From Mycolicibacterium arenosum (GTDB lineage: Bacteria; Actinomycetota; Actinomycetes; Mycobacteriales; Mycobacteriaceae): a stretch of 64,000 nt of DNA. A program made the position numbers and the translations under genes. Under the pieces are notes generated by a model. That model saw only the letters and a program-made list of their open reading frames with translations. It had not been told where the DNA came from and ran no database searches. Of the stretch, positions 1 to 8,370 are shown one piece after another; within the stretch, counting starts at the first letter, position 1, and each line of letters starts with the position of its first letter. The stretch covers positions 186,001 to 250,000 of the forward strand of contig NZ_JANDBD010000008.1 of assembly GCF_024320865.1 (NCBI RefSeq). Reading direction: 5' to 3'.

Positions 1-758
1 GCGGGCACGTACCGGTCGAAGTCGGCGATCTGGACCAGCAGGCGCGCCGTCAACCGCTTCGCCGCGGGAATGGTACGAATGGAACCCATTTCCAAGCCGA
101 CCGACGTGTCGATCTCGTTGCGCCACGTCGGTCCGGCCAGGGCCGTGTAACTCTCGTAGGCTCCTTCGAGTGCGAGCGCGCCACCCTCACCGGGGCGGGA
201 CACCACCGGCATGAACTTCTGCGCCCCTCCCTTGGCCTGGGCGACACGACTGCTCAGGCCCGCCGCCGTCACCGACAGCGCCTTCAGCACGCCGGTCTGC
301 GCCACCGCCGCCCGCCCCGCAGCCAGTCCGCTGGTGAGCGGTGTCATCGCGATGACGGCGGCCACGTCGTCGCGGTCCGCGCCGACGTGGAACACGTGAC
401 TGCCCGACATCGACGACCCCCAGATCGCGATCCGACCCTGGTCGACGTCCGGCAGTCGCTTGGCGGCCTCGATCGCGGCCGCGTAGTCCTGCTCCTGCCG
501 CCTGATGGAGATCGTCTGTCGCGGTGCGCCTTCCGATGCTCCGAAGCCGCGGTAGTCGAACGCGAACGCGTCGGCACCGGCGGCGGCGAACCGCTCGGCG
601 AACGGGGCGAGGCCCGAGTCCTTGGTGCCGCCGAACCCGTGCGCCATCACCACCACCGGGCGTCCGGCCGGACCCGTCAACGCATCGGACGCGGCGCGGA
701 AGTGCCATGCGCTGCACTGCACACCGTCGGAGGTGAACTCGACTTCGGTGAACGTCAT
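1..758 (-). CDS. alpha/beta hydrolase (C-terminus cut by window edge)
   Basis: Reading starts at an ATG that overlaps the TGA of the upstream TetR gene by 4 bp and runs off the window, so only about 252 N-terminal residues are visible. The protein shows VVVMAHGFGGTKDSG (oxyanion-hole region), then FDYRGFGASEG, and a nucleophile elbow GSSMSG near residue 120, all typical of small alpha/beta hydrolases that act on esters or acyl groups. No signal peptide is present, so it is probably cytoplasmic. It is the last visible gene of a monooxygenase - TetR - hydrolase operon. A plausible role (inference) is hydrolysis of an ester or other product made by the monooxygenase. The acid and histidine of the triad lie outside or near the cut and were not confirmed. 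Confidence 0.82.
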   Translation of the reverse strand, partial: MTFTEVEFTSDGVQCSAWHFRAASDALTGPAGRPVVVMAHGFGGTKDSGLAPFAERFAAAGADAFAFDYRGFGASEGAPRQTISIRRQEQDYAAAIEAAKRLPDVDQGRIAIWGSSMSGSHVFHVGADRDDVAAVIAMTPLTSGLAAGRAAVAQTGVLKALSVTAAGLSSRVAQAKGGAQKFMPVVSRPGEGGALALEGAYESYTALAGPTWRNEIDTSVGLEMGSIRTIPAAKRLTARLLVQIADFDRYVP

Positions 759-1393
759 GACGCCTCCTGCCCGCGGTTGGTGACGTCGGTGATGCCGTAC
801 ACGGAGCCCAGCCAGACCGCCGTCGCACCGTCCATCAGTTGTTCGGGGGTAAGCGGCCCCCCGAGCGTAAGTCGTTCCAGCAGTTGCCCGTTGAACTCCA
901 GGAGGACGGTGGCCAGCACGTCGGCGTCGACGCCGGGAGGTGCCGAGCCGCCGGCGCGTTCGGATCGGATCATGTCGGCGATCGAGTCGACGAAGGATTC
1001 CCGTGCGGTATCCCAGATCTCGCGCACGGAAGGGCTCGAACCGCGCACCTCGAGCATCGCCTTGAACAGGTGCTGATGGCGATCCCACATGGCGAAGAGG
1101 CCGGTGAGCATCGTGCGGATCCGCACCCTCGGGTTCTCCGAACCCGTGGTGAAGAGCTCGTTGACCGCGAAGGTCTCGTCGACCATGCGTTCCATCAGCG
1201 CGGCCACCGCGGCGCCCTTGTTCTCGAAGTAGAAGTAGAACGCGCTGCGGGTGACACCAGCCTGCTTGGAGATCTCGGCGATGTTGATCGCCTCCAGGCT
1301 GGACTCCTGCAGCCAGCTATCCAACGCTCCGAGGATGGCTTCGCGCCGGTCGTCACTGCGCTGCGGCGGCCTGCGGTCGGTCTGAGATCTCAC
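755..1393 (-). CDS. TetR family transcriptional regulator
   Basis: A 212-residue protein beginning at a GTG that overlaps the stop of the flavin monooxygenase gene (GTGA). An earlier in-frame start would sit deep inside the monooxygenase gene and is rejected. The N-terminal helix-turn-helix is clear (IAEISKQAGVTRSAFYFYFENK, roughly residues 30-52), followed by a helical ligand domain of the EthR type length. Its position inside the operon, with a double palindrome just upstream of the first gene, suggests an autoregulated repressor of the monooxygenase operon. The ligand is unknown. Confidence 0.88.
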   Translation of the reverse strand: MRSQTDRRPPQRSDDRREAILGALDSWLQESSLEAINIAEISKQAGVTRSAFYFYFENKGAAVAALMERMVDETFAVNELFTTGSENPRVRIRTMLTGLFAMWDRHQHLFKAMLEVRGSSPSVREIWDTARESFVDSIADMIRSERAGGSAPPGVDADVLATVLLEFNGQLLERLTLGGPLTPEQLMDGATAVWLGSVYGITDVTNRGQEAS

Positions 1394-2730
1394 GCGAACA
1401 CCGGCGTCCGGGCCGCGGCGCGCTTGGCGCCCGCAGGCAGCTCGCGCGTCCGGATGTCGTGCTCGTAGTGGAAGTAGTCCACCTGCTGGGTGTGCCTGGC
1501 GCGGTCGGTGCAGTGCCCGGTGTAGAGCTGCTGATCCTCGTCGATGGTCTGTTCCATCTCGGCGGCCGACGGAAGCGCGTAGCGGCCGACGGCGTACGCG
1601 GCGAGCACCCTCGCCTGGCACTCCACGAACGGGAACAGCGTCGGTACGGCCTGCGCGAACCCCATGAACGCTAGATCCTCGATACCGGGCTTGAAGATGC
1701 GCTTGTACAACCGGATTCGGTTGTCGGGTGCGCTGATGAAGTCCCGGTCGAAGAACGGGAACGTGATGTTGTACCCGGTCGCGTAGATGATCACGTCGAA
1801 GTCGTCGCTGGTGCCGTCGACGAAGTGCACGGTGTCGCCGTCGAGCCGCGAGATGTTCGGCTTGGGTGTCACGTCACCCGACCCGAGTCGCAGGGGCAGC
1901 TCGACCGACTGCGTCGGATGCGCTTCGAACAGTTTGTGATTCGGCTCGGGAAGTCCGTACAGCGTGGGGTTGGCACCCATCATCGAGCCGAACACCTGGA
2001 CCGCCTTGCGCTGCCACGACAGCGGGAGGTACGGCGAGGTCCGCCAGAGCGTGTCACCGGGCCTGCCCGCGATGTACTTCGGCACGATCCAGGCACTCGA
2101 CCGCGTCGACAGAGTGACCTCGTTGCGCAGGGCCTTCGACGACAACTCCACGGTGATGTCGGCAGCGCTGTTGCCGATGCCGACGACGAGGATCCGCTTT
2201 CCCGTCAGCTCCAGTGGATCACCGGGATCGATGTAATGGTGCGAGTGGATGGACTGTCCGGCGAACGTGCCGGGGAAATCCGGCAGCCGCGCGTCCCAGT
2301 GGTGTCCGTTGGCGACGACCAGCAGGTCGAACTCCCTGGTCACCCCGGCCTGGTCGACGATCGTCCACCCGCCGGCGGCACCGCGCCGGGCGTGAGCGAC
2401 GCCGTTGCCGAACTCGATGTGGTCGAGCAGTCCGAACGTCGCCGCGTACTCGTCGAGATAGGCCTTGATCTCGGCGTGATGAGGGAACTCGGGGTAATGC
2501 GCTGGCATCGGGAAGTCCTTGAACGACAACGTGTCCCGCGATGTGTCGATGTGCAGCGAGCGATAGGCGCTGCTGTGCCCGTTGGGGTTGCCGAACGCCC
2601 AGTTCCCGCCGATTCGGTCCGACGACTCGAAGGTCGTATAGGGGACGCCGTAGTCCTTCAGCATCTTGCCAGCGGTCAATCCGCTCATACCCGCACCGAT
2701 CACGGCGGTGCGCGGGCGCGCCTGGTTCAC
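1390..2730 (-). CDS. flavin-containing monooxygenase (class B)
   Basis: The product of 446 residues uses FAD and NADPH to oxygenate a soft nucleophile or ketone. It has the FAD Rossmann motif GAGMSG at residues 12-17, the FMO signature FAGQSIHSHHY near residue 160 (FxGxxxHxxxY), and a second, NADPH-binding Rossmann motif GIGNSAADI near residue 190. The Tyr at the end of the signature points to the FMO branch rather than the strict Baeyer-Villiger branch (which has Trp). I chose the GTG directly before NQARPRTAVIG, since only 11 residues precede the Rossmann fold. An ATG 12 codons upstream is possible but would begin inside the palindromic operator. First gene of an operon with TetR and an alpha/beta hydrolase. 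Confidence 0.88.
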   Translation of the reverse strand: MNQARPRTAVIGAGMSGLTAGKMLKDYGVPYTTFESSDRIGGNWAFGNPNGHSSAYRSLHIDTSRDTLSFKDFPMPAHYPEFPHHAEIKAYLDEYAATFGLLDHIEFGNGVAHARRGAAGGWTIVDQAGVTREFDLLVVANGHHWDARLPDFPGTFAGQSIHSHHYIDPGDPLELTGKRILVVGIGNSAADITVELSSKALRNEVTLSTRSSAWIVPKYIAGRPGDTLWRTSPYLPLSWQRKAVQVFGSMMGANPTLYGLPEPNHKLFEAHPTQSVELPLRLGSGDVTPKPNISRLDGDTVHFVDGTSDDFDVIIYATGYNITFPFFDRDFISAPDNRIRLYKRIFKPGIEDLAFMGFAQAVPTLFPFVECQARVLAAYAVGRYALPSAAEMEQTIDEDQQLYTGHCTDRARHTQQVDYFHYEHDIRTRELPAGAKRAAARTPVFA

Positions 2731-2753
2731 GTCAGGACCATAACAAGGCGTTT

Positions 2754-2785
2754 TGACGTACGTCAATGAATTCTGACAAGTGTCA
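2754..2785. promoter_or_regulatory. twin operator TGAC-N4-GTCA
   Basis: Two perfect inverted repeats, TGACGTACGTCA (2754-2765) and TGACAAGTGTCA (2774-2785), have centres 20 bp apart, which is two helical turns on the same face. They lie directly upstream of the monooxygenase operon. This layout is typical of a TetR dimer pair; the TetR encoded in the same operon is the likely ligand (inference). Confidence 0.7.
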
Positions 2786-2791
2786 AACCTG

Positions 2792-3469
2792 CTACCGCCC
2801 GATCACACCGCGTTCCGTGAGGTGTGCGGTGAGCGGTCCCACGCCGACGGTGAAGTGCTCGGCCATGGCGGCGCGTGCGGCTTCGGCGTCGCCGGTGTCC
2901 AACGCCGCGATGACGGCGCGGTGATCGGAGATGGACTGCTCGGGCCAACCCGGCAGCGTGGGGAACACCGACTCCGGCGCGTACCTGGTGATGCCCGACA
3001 TGAACTGCGTCAGCTTCGGCGAGTCGGCGGCGACGTTGATCGTGCGATGGAATTCGTGGTTGAGCCGCACCATCCGGTCGAGATCGGTGTGCTCGTAAGC
3101 GCTCTCGAGCTCGTCTTGAATGGACTTCAGCTCGGCGAGCTGAGCGGGGGTCGCGGACTCGGCGGCGCGGGCCGCCAGCTCGCCGCCGATGAACGCCTGC
3201 ACCCGCGCGACGTCGGCGATGTCGCGCGCCGTCACCTCGAGGACCATGAACCCCCGGCGTGGATGCTGTTCCAGGAGTCCCTCCGCCCGCAGGTTCAGCA
3301 GCGCCTCGCGTACCGGGGTGACGCTGATCCCGACGTCGGCCGCCAGCTGATCGAGCCGCAGGTACTCGCCTGCGGGGTAGGTGCCGTTGAAGATCCGTCG
3401 ACGCACGTAGCGCGCGACGTCGTCGGAGAGTTGTGGCCGAACCACGAAGGGATCAGATGCGGTACTCAT
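2792..3469 (-). CDS. GntR family regulator (FCD subfamily)
   Basis: A 225-residue regulator. The winged helix-turn-helix occupies about residues 10-75 (LRLDQLAADVGISVTPVREALLNLRAEGLLE region), and the C-terminal part is the all-helical FCD ligand domain with the usual metal/acid-binding pattern (LNHEFHRTI near residue 115 and HRAVIAAL near 180). The ATG start overlaps the 3' end of the acyl-CoA dehydrogenase gene by 17 bp, so it is the last gene of the SDR - thiolase - dehydrogenase operon. FCD proteins bind organic acids; here an acid or acyl-CoA of the pathway would be the natural effector (inference). The AT-rich palindrome at the head of the operon is a candidate target. Confidence 0.9.
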   Translation of the reverse strand: MSTASDPFVVRPQLSDDVARYVRRRIFNGTYPAGEYLRLDQLAADVGISVTPVREALLNLRAEGLLEQHPRRGFMVLEVTARDIADVARVQAFIGGELAARAAESATPAQLAELKSIQDELESAYEHTDLDRMVRLNHEFHRTINVAADSPKLTQFMSGITRYAPESVFPTLPGWPEQSISDHRAVIAALDTGDAEAARAAMAEHFTVGVGPLTAHLTERGVIGR

Positions 3470-4646
3470 TGAGCAAGCTCTTGCTGATGATCGTCTTCTG
3501 GATCTCGCTGGTGCCCTCGCCGATGAGCAGGAACGGCGCGTCGCGCATGAGCCGCTCGATCTCGTACTCCTTGGAGTAGCCGTAGCCACCGTGGATGCGA
3601 AAGGCCTGTTGCGTTACCTCCGAACAGAACTCGCTGGCGAGGTATTTCGCCATCCCGGCCGCGACGTCGTTGCGCTCACCCGAGTCCTTCAGCCGTGCCG
3701 CGTTGACCATCATCAGATGCGCCGCCTCGACCTTGGTCGCCATCTCCGCCAGCTGGAACGCGATCGCCTGGTGATCGGCGATGGGCTTGCCGAACGTACT
3801 GCGCTGCTGGGCGTAACGCGCCGCGAGTTCGAAAGCTCTCAGCCCGACCCCACAGGCCCTGGCCGCGACGTTGACTCGTCCGACCTCGACTCCGTCCATC
3901 ATCTGGAAGAAGCCCTGCCCCGGCGCGTTGCCCAGGACGTCGGCGTCGGCGGCCGCGTATCCGTCGAAGATCAACTCGGTGGTGTCGATGCCCTTGTAAC
4001 CCAGCTTGTCGAGCTTGCCGGGGATGGTCAGCCCCGGCATCACCTCGCCGAAGCCCTGCGGCTTCTCGATGAGGAACGCCGTGAGGTTGCGGTGCGGCTT
4101 GTCCGCGCCTTCGTCCGTCTTCACCAGCGCCGCAACGAGAGTCGAACTACCGCCGTTGGTCAGCCACATCTTCTGTCCGGTGATGAGGTAACCGCCGTCG
4201 GGGTCGCGCACGCCCCTGGTGCGGATGGCGGCGACGTCGGAACCGAGTTCGGGCTCCGACATCGAGAACGCCCCGCGCACCTCGCCGGTGGCCATCCGCG
4301 GCAGGAACCGCTGCTTCTGCTCATCGGTGCCGTGCTGTCGGAGCATGTACGCGACGATGAAATGGGTGTTGATCACCCCCGACACGCTCATCCAGCCACG
4401 GGCCAGTTCCTCCACGCACAACGCGTACGTGAGCAGGGACTCCCCGAGCCCGCCGAACTCCTCAGGGATCATCAGCCCGAACAACCCGAGTTCCTTCATC
4501 TGGTCGACGATGTGCTGCGGGTACTCGTCGGCGTGCTCGAGTTCCTGCGCGTTCGGGATGACCTCCTTGTCCACGAATTCGCGGACGCTGGCGAGGATCT
4601 CGGTCTGCACGTCGGTCAGCCCGAGCGTCTGTGCAATGCGTGTCAT
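3453..4646 (-). CDS. acyl-CoA dehydrogenase
   Basis: A complete FadE-type enzyme of 397 residues, catalysing FAD-dependent alpha,beta-desaturation of an acyl-CoA. Visible motifs are AFSMSEPELGSD (FAD/substrate loop), WLTNGG, RSTFGKPIADHQAI, the HGGYGYSKEY motif and GEGTSEIQ near the C-terminus, which carries the usual catalytic glutamate. The ATG start overlaps the thiolase stop by 4 bp (ATGA). It is the third gene of a beta-oxidation operon, and its product would pass through a hydratase, the SDR and the thiolase. The substrate cannot be told from the sequence; the size suits short or branched chains. Confidence 0.92.
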   Translation of the reverse strand: MTRIAQTLGLTDVQTEILASVREFVDKEVIPNAQELEHADEYPQHIVDQMKELGLFGLMIPEEFGGLGESLLTYALCVEELARGWMSVSGVINTHFIVAYMLRQHGTDEQKQRFLPRMATGEVRGAFSMSEPELGSDVAAIRTRGVRDPDGGYLITGQKMWLTNGGSSTLVAALVKTDEGADKPHRNLTAFLIEKPQGFGEVMPGLTIPGKLDKLGYKGIDTTELIFDGYAAADADVLGNAPGQGFFQMMDGVEVGRVNVAARACGVGLRAFELAARYAQQRSTFGKPIADHQAIAFQLAEMATKVEAAHLMMVNAARLKDSGERNDVAAGMAKYLASEFCSEVTQQAFRIHGGYGYSKEYEIERLMRDAPFLLIGEGTSEIQKTIISKSLLNEYRI

Positions 4647-5854
4647 GTCACCCTCTCGAACACCGCAGCGAGGCCCTGGCCGCCGCCGATGCACATCGTC
4701 TCCAGCCCGTATCGTGCGTCGCGCCGGTGCATTTCGCGAGCCAGCGTCGCCAGCATGCGACCGCCGGTGGCGCCGACCGGATGTCCGAGCGAGATTCCCG
4801 ACCCCTGCACGTTGGTGCGCTCGAGATCGGATGGGGTGAACTTCCACTCGCGCATGACGGCCAACGCCTGAGCGGCGAACGCCTCGTTGAGTTCGATGAG
4901 GTCGATGTCGGATAGCGCCAGCCCCGCACGCCCGAGTGCCGCTTCCGTGGCGGGCACCGGACCGATGCCCATGACGTTGGGCGGCACTCCCGCGACCCCC
5001 CACGACACCAGCGCGACCAGCGGGGTGAGACCCAGCTCGGCGGCCTTCTCCGGGGTGGTGACGATGCACATCGACGCGGCGTCATTCTGCCCACTCGAAT
5101 TGCCGGGGGTGACGGTGGCCTCCGGATCCTGTTTCAGCAGCATCGGTTTCAGCCGGCTCAGTGACTCGACCGAGGTGTCGGCTCGCGGATGCTCGTCGGT
5201 GTCGATCACCTCGTCACCCGCGCGGCTCGTCACCGTGACCGGAATGATCTGATCGGTCAACGCCCCGGCCTGCTGCGCGGCGACGGCCTTCCGGTGCGAC
5301 GCCACTGCCAACTCGTCCTGCTCTTCACGGGGAATCCCGTACTGCCGCCGAAGATTCTCAGCGGTCTCGATCATGCCGCCCGGCACCGGGTAGTCGCGCC
5401 CGCCGGCGGTGGTGCGGCCGCGATTCAACGCGTCGTGCACCGTGATTCCGCCTCTGGCACCGCCCCAGCGCATGTCGGTGGAGTGAAACACGACATTGCT
5501 CATCGAGTCGGCACCACCGGCGACGACGAGCTCGTTCTGCCCGGCGCCCACCTGCATGCAGGCCTGAACGACGGATTGCAGTCCCGAGCCGCAGCGGCGG
5601 TCCAGCTGCATGCCGGGCACCGTGACCGGAAGGCCCGCGTCCAGCGCGACGACGCGGCCGATCGCCGGTGCCTCCATGCTCGGATAGCAGTGCCCGAGGA
5701 TCACGTCCTCCACCTGGTCGGGAGCGACTCCGGTGCGCTCGAGCAGACCCTTGAGCGCCGTGACGCCGAGCTCGACCGCCGTGAGCGTCTTGAACATTCC
5801 GCCGTACCGGCCGATCGGCGTGCGCACGGGTTCGCAGATGACGGCCTGTCGCAT
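4643..5854 (-). CDS. acetyl-CoA acyltransferase (thiolase)
   Basis: A degradative thiolase of 403 residues, close to the family norm. Cys88 in LDRRCGSG is the acylated nucleophile, NEAFAAQ lies near residue 305, His358 is in LGHPVGATGG, and the second active-site cysteine is Cys388 in CIGGGQG. The ATG start shares one base with the TGA of the upstream SDR gene. Together with the SDR and acyl-CoA dehydrogenase of the same operon it would cleave a 3-ketoacyl-CoA to acetyl-CoA or propionyl-CoA plus a shortened chain. Confidence 0.93.
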   Translation of the reverse strand: MRQAVICEPVRTPIGRYGGMFKTLTAVELGVTALKGLLERTGVAPDQVEDVILGHCYPSMEAPAIGRVVALDAGLPVTVPGMQLDRRCGSGLQSVVQACMQVGAGQNELVVAGGADSMSNVVFHSTDMRWGGARGGITVHDALNRGRTTAGGRDYPVPGGMIETAENLRRQYGIPREEQDELAVASHRKAVAAQQAGALTDQIIPVTVTSRAGDEVIDTDEHPRADTSVESLSRLKPMLLKQDPEATVTPGNSSGQNDAASMCIVTTPEKAAELGLTPLVALVSWGVAGVPPNVMGIGPVPATEAALGRAGLALSDIDLIELNEAFAAQALAVMREWKFTPSDLERTNVQGSGISLGHPVGATGGRMLATLAREMHRRDARYGLETMCIGGGQGLAAVFERVT

Positions 5855-6594
5855 CACATGTACCGCCCGCCGGTCACTTCGAGCACCGTGCCCGTCATGT
5901 ACGACGACAGGTCGCTCGCGAGGAACACCGCGACCGAGGCGATCTCGCCCGGCTCGCCCGCGCGGCCCATCGGCACCTCGGCGAGCTTGGCATCCCAGAT
6001 GCGTTGCGGCATCGCCTCGGTCATCGCCGATCGGATCAGACCGGGCTGAATCGCGTTGATGCGCACCCCGAGATGCGCGACCTCCTTGGCCGCGGCCTTC
6101 GTCATACCGACGATGCCCGCCTTCGCCGCCGAGTAGTTGGTCTGCCCCATCAGGCCGACCTTGCCCGAGATCGACGAGATGTTGATGATCGCGCCGCCGC
6201 CCGCTTCGCGCATGATGCCGGCCGCGAGCCGAGTGCCGTTCCACGTGCCCTTGAGGTGGACGGCGATGACCTGGTCGAACTGATCCTCGGTCATCTTGCG
6301 CATCGTCGCGTCGCGGGTGATGCCCGCGTTGTTGATCATCACGTCCAGCGCGCCGAATTCGGTCACGGCGGCGTTCACCAGCGCCTCGACATCAGCAGCG
6401 GACGTCACATCGCAGGTGACCGCCCGCGCGACGTCGGCACCGCCGAGCTTCTGCACCGCCGCCTCGGTCGCCTCCGGGTCGAGGTCGCCGAGGACCACCC
6501 GTGCACCTTCCGCGATGAAGCGCTCGGCGATCGCGAAGCCGATCCCCTGCGCCCCGCCTGTGACCACCGCGGTTTTTCCCTCAAGCAATGCCAT
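5854..6594 (-). CDS. SDR 3-hydroxyacyl-CoA / 3-oxoacyl reductase (FabG-like)
   Basis: A classical short-chain dehydrogenase of 246 residues. It has the cofactor motif TGGAQGIG (12-19), NNAG near residue 90, the catalytic serine in ISSISG, YSAAK near residue 152, and PG after the active site. A 14-residue longer reading exists, but the ATG before ALLEGKTAVVTGG places the Rossmann strand normally. First gene of the SDR - thiolase - acyl-CoA dehydrogenase - GntR operon. The likely reaction is NAD-dependent oxidation of a 3-hydroxyacyl-CoA, inferred from its partners. Confidence 0.9.
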   Translation of the reverse strand: MALLEGKTAVVTGGAQGIGFAIAERFIAEGARVVLGDLDPEATEAAVQKLGGADVARAVTCDVTSAADVEALVNAAVTEFGALDVMINNAGITRDATMRKMTEDQFDQVIAVHLKGTWNGTRLAAGIMREAGGGAIINISSISGKVGLMGQTNYSAAKAGIVGMTKAAAKEVAHLGVRINAIQPGLIRSAMTEAMPQRIWDAKLAEVPMGRAGEPGEIASVAVFLASDLSSYMTGTVLEVTGGRYM

Positions 6595-6637
6595 GGGTGC
6601 TGCCGTCCTTCCCGAACGTCGATCGATCTGCAACATA

Positions 6638-6650
6638 AAATATGATATTT
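6638..6650. promoter_or_regulatory. 13-bp AT-rich palindrome AAATATGATATTT in a divergent promoter
   Basis: A perfect palindrome (AAATAT-G-ATATTT) stands in the 105-bp gap between the SDR operon and the divergent acyl-CoA dehydrogenase gene, in an otherwise very GC-rich genome. It can serve as an operator and may overlap a -10 element. The GntR regulator at the end of the operon is the natural candidate to bind it (inference). Confidence 0.6.
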
Positions 6651-6699
6651 CTCAGCTCGATCAAACTTCGACCCGACCCCGCCCCAGGAGTGCCCACGC

Positions 6700-7878
6700 A
6701 TGGCCGATCAGACCGACGCGGAAGTCGGCGAACAGGACTTCCAGGACATCCTCGACGCGACTCGTGACTTCGTCCGAACGGTCGTCATGCCGCGCGAGCT
6801 GGAGATCGCCAACGACAACCGCGTCCCGGACGACATCCGCGACGAGACGAAGAAGATGGGCCTGTTCGGCTACGCCATCCCGCAGGAGTGGGGTGGTCTC
6901 GGCCTGACCTTGGTGCAGGACGTCGAACTCGCGATGGAACTCGGGTACACCACGCTGGCGCTGCGCTCGATGTTCGGCACCAACAACGGGATCGCCGGAC
7001 AGGTGCTGGTCGGCTTCGGCACCGACGAACAGAAGGCGCGGTGGCTCGAGGGCATCGCCTCAGGCGACGTCGTCGCGTCCTTCGCGTTGACCGAGCCGGG
7101 TGCCGGATCGAACCCGGCGGGCTTGCGCACCAAGGCCGTTCGCGACGGCGACGACTGGGTCATAACCGGGCGCAAGCAGTACATCACCAACGCGCCGACG
7201 GCCAACCTCTTCATCACGTTCGCGCGAACCCGGCCCGCGGACACCGACGGCCCCGGCATCGCCGTGTTCCTGGTCCCGGCCGACGCCGACGGTGTCGAGA
7301 TCGGCGCCAAGGACGCCAAGATGGGCCAGGAGGGCGCGTGGACCTCCGACGTGAACTTCGACGGCGTCCGTGTCGGCCACGACACCCTGATCGGCGGCGC
7401 GGAAGACATCGGGTACCGGGCCGCGATGACATCGCTGGCGCGGGGTCGCATCCACATCGCCGCGCTGTCGGTCGGCACCGCGCAGCGGGCCCTCGACGAG
7501 GCCGTCGCGTATGCGGCGACCGCGACGCAGGGCGGTACGCCGATCGGCAGCTTCCAACTGGTGCAGGCGATGATCGCCGACATGCAGACCGGGGTGATGG
7601 CGGGCCGGGCGCTCGTCCGCGACGCCGCCCGGATGTGGGTGTCCGGTGAGGACCGCCGCATCGCGCCGTCGACCGCCAAGCTGTTCTGCACCGAGATGGT
7701 CGGCAAGGTCGCCGATCTGGCCGTTCAGGTGCACGGGGGTGCCGGATACATGCGCGACGTGCCGGTCGAGCGCATCTACCGCGACGTGCGACTGCTGCGC
7801 CTGTACGAGGGCACCAGCGAGATCCAGCGCCTCATCATCGGCGGCGGGCTGGTGAAAGCCGCGCAGCGCGCCAGGTGA
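6700..7878 (+). CDS. acyl-CoA dehydrogenase
   Basis: A 392-residue FadE-type flavoenzyme. It shows ASFALTEPGAGSNPAG, the FAD-binding region YITNAPTANL, QGGTPIGSFQLVQ, the QVHGGAGYM motif and LYEGTSEIQR with the catalytic glutamate near residue 375. It is transcribed divergently from the SDR - thiolase - dehydrogenase operon, sharing its control region, so it probably acts in the same catabolic route on a different intermediate. The ATG is preceded by a short AG-rich stretch, and no better start lies upstream. Confidence 0.92.
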   Translation: MADQTDAEVGEQDFQDILDATRDFVRTVVMPRELEIANDNRVPDDIRDETKKMGLFGYAIPQEWGGLGLTLVQDVELAMELGYTTLALRSMFGTNNGIAGQVLVGFGTDEQKARWLEGIASGDVVASFALTEPGAGSNPAGLRTKAVRDGDDWVITGRKQYITNAPTANLFITFARTRPADTDGPGIAVFLVPADADGVEIGAKDAKMGQEGAWTSDVNFDGVRVGHDTLIGGAEDIGYRAAMTSLARGRIHIAALSVGTAQRALDEAVAYAATATQGGTPIGSFQLVQAMIADMQTGVMAGRALVRDAARMWVSGEDRRIAPSTAKLFCTEMVGKVADLAVQVHGGAGYMRDVPVERIYRDVRLLRLYEGTSEIQRLIIGGGLVKAAQRAR

Positions 7879-7885
7879 CCGGGGT

Positions 7886-8338
7886 TTACGCGATGTAGCG
7901 GATGATCTGCTCGACCACCGCGGCCGGCTTGTCGACTCCCTCGATCTCGACCGTCACCGTCATGGTCGCCTGAGCGGCACCCTCGAGCTGCTTGACCGAC
8001 GAGAGCACGGCGCGTGCGCGGATCCTCGCCCCGACCTTGACCGGGGTGATGAAGCGCACCTTGTCGTAGCCGTAGTTCACCGCCAGCGAGATGCCCTTCA
8101 CCGAGTACAGCTGGTGCGAGAAGTGCGGCACCAGGGCCAGTGTCAGCAATCCGTGGGCGATGGTCCCGCCGAACGGACCGTCGGCCGCCTTCGCGGCATC
8201 GACGTGAATCCACTGATGATCGTCGGTGGCGTCGGCGAAGACGTTCACCCGTTCCTGGGTGATCTCCATCCACTCGGTCGGCCCCAGCTCACTGCCCTGC
8301 GCCGAGACGAGTTCGTCCAGATCGCCGAAAACCTTCAC
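7886..8338 (-). CDS. MaoC-like (R)-specific enoyl-CoA hydratase, Rv0130/HtdZ type
   Basis: A single hot-dog domain of 150 residues. The hydratase-2 motif is intact: Asp40 and His45 in DATDDHQWIHVD, followed by FGGTIAHGLLTLAL. From memory this pattern and its spacing match M. tuberculosis Rv0130, whose catalytic pair is also Asp40/His45. It hydrates trans-2-enoyl-CoA to the (R)-3-hydroxyacyl-CoA. It converges with the neighbouring acyl-CoA dehydrogenase (7-bp gap), so it is not in that operon, but could supply the missing hydratase step. Confidence 0.9.
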   Translation of the reverse strand: MKVFGDLDELVSAQGSELGPTEWMEITQERVNVFADATDDHQWIHVDAAKAADGPFGGTIAHGLLTLALVPHFSHQLYSVKGISLAVNYGYDKVRFITPVKVGARIRARAVLSSVKQLEGAAQATMTVTVEIEGVDKPAAVVEQIIRYIA

Positions 8339-8370
8339 CGCTTCTCCTTTTCACCGTTGACGTGGCGAAT

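Noticed and set aside
187..828. A 213-codon open frame on the minus strand overlapping the hydrolase and TetR genes.
   Set aside because: The translation is Arg-rich and without family features. The frame starting at 758 shows a clear alpha/beta hydrolase fold and normal GC-rich codon use.
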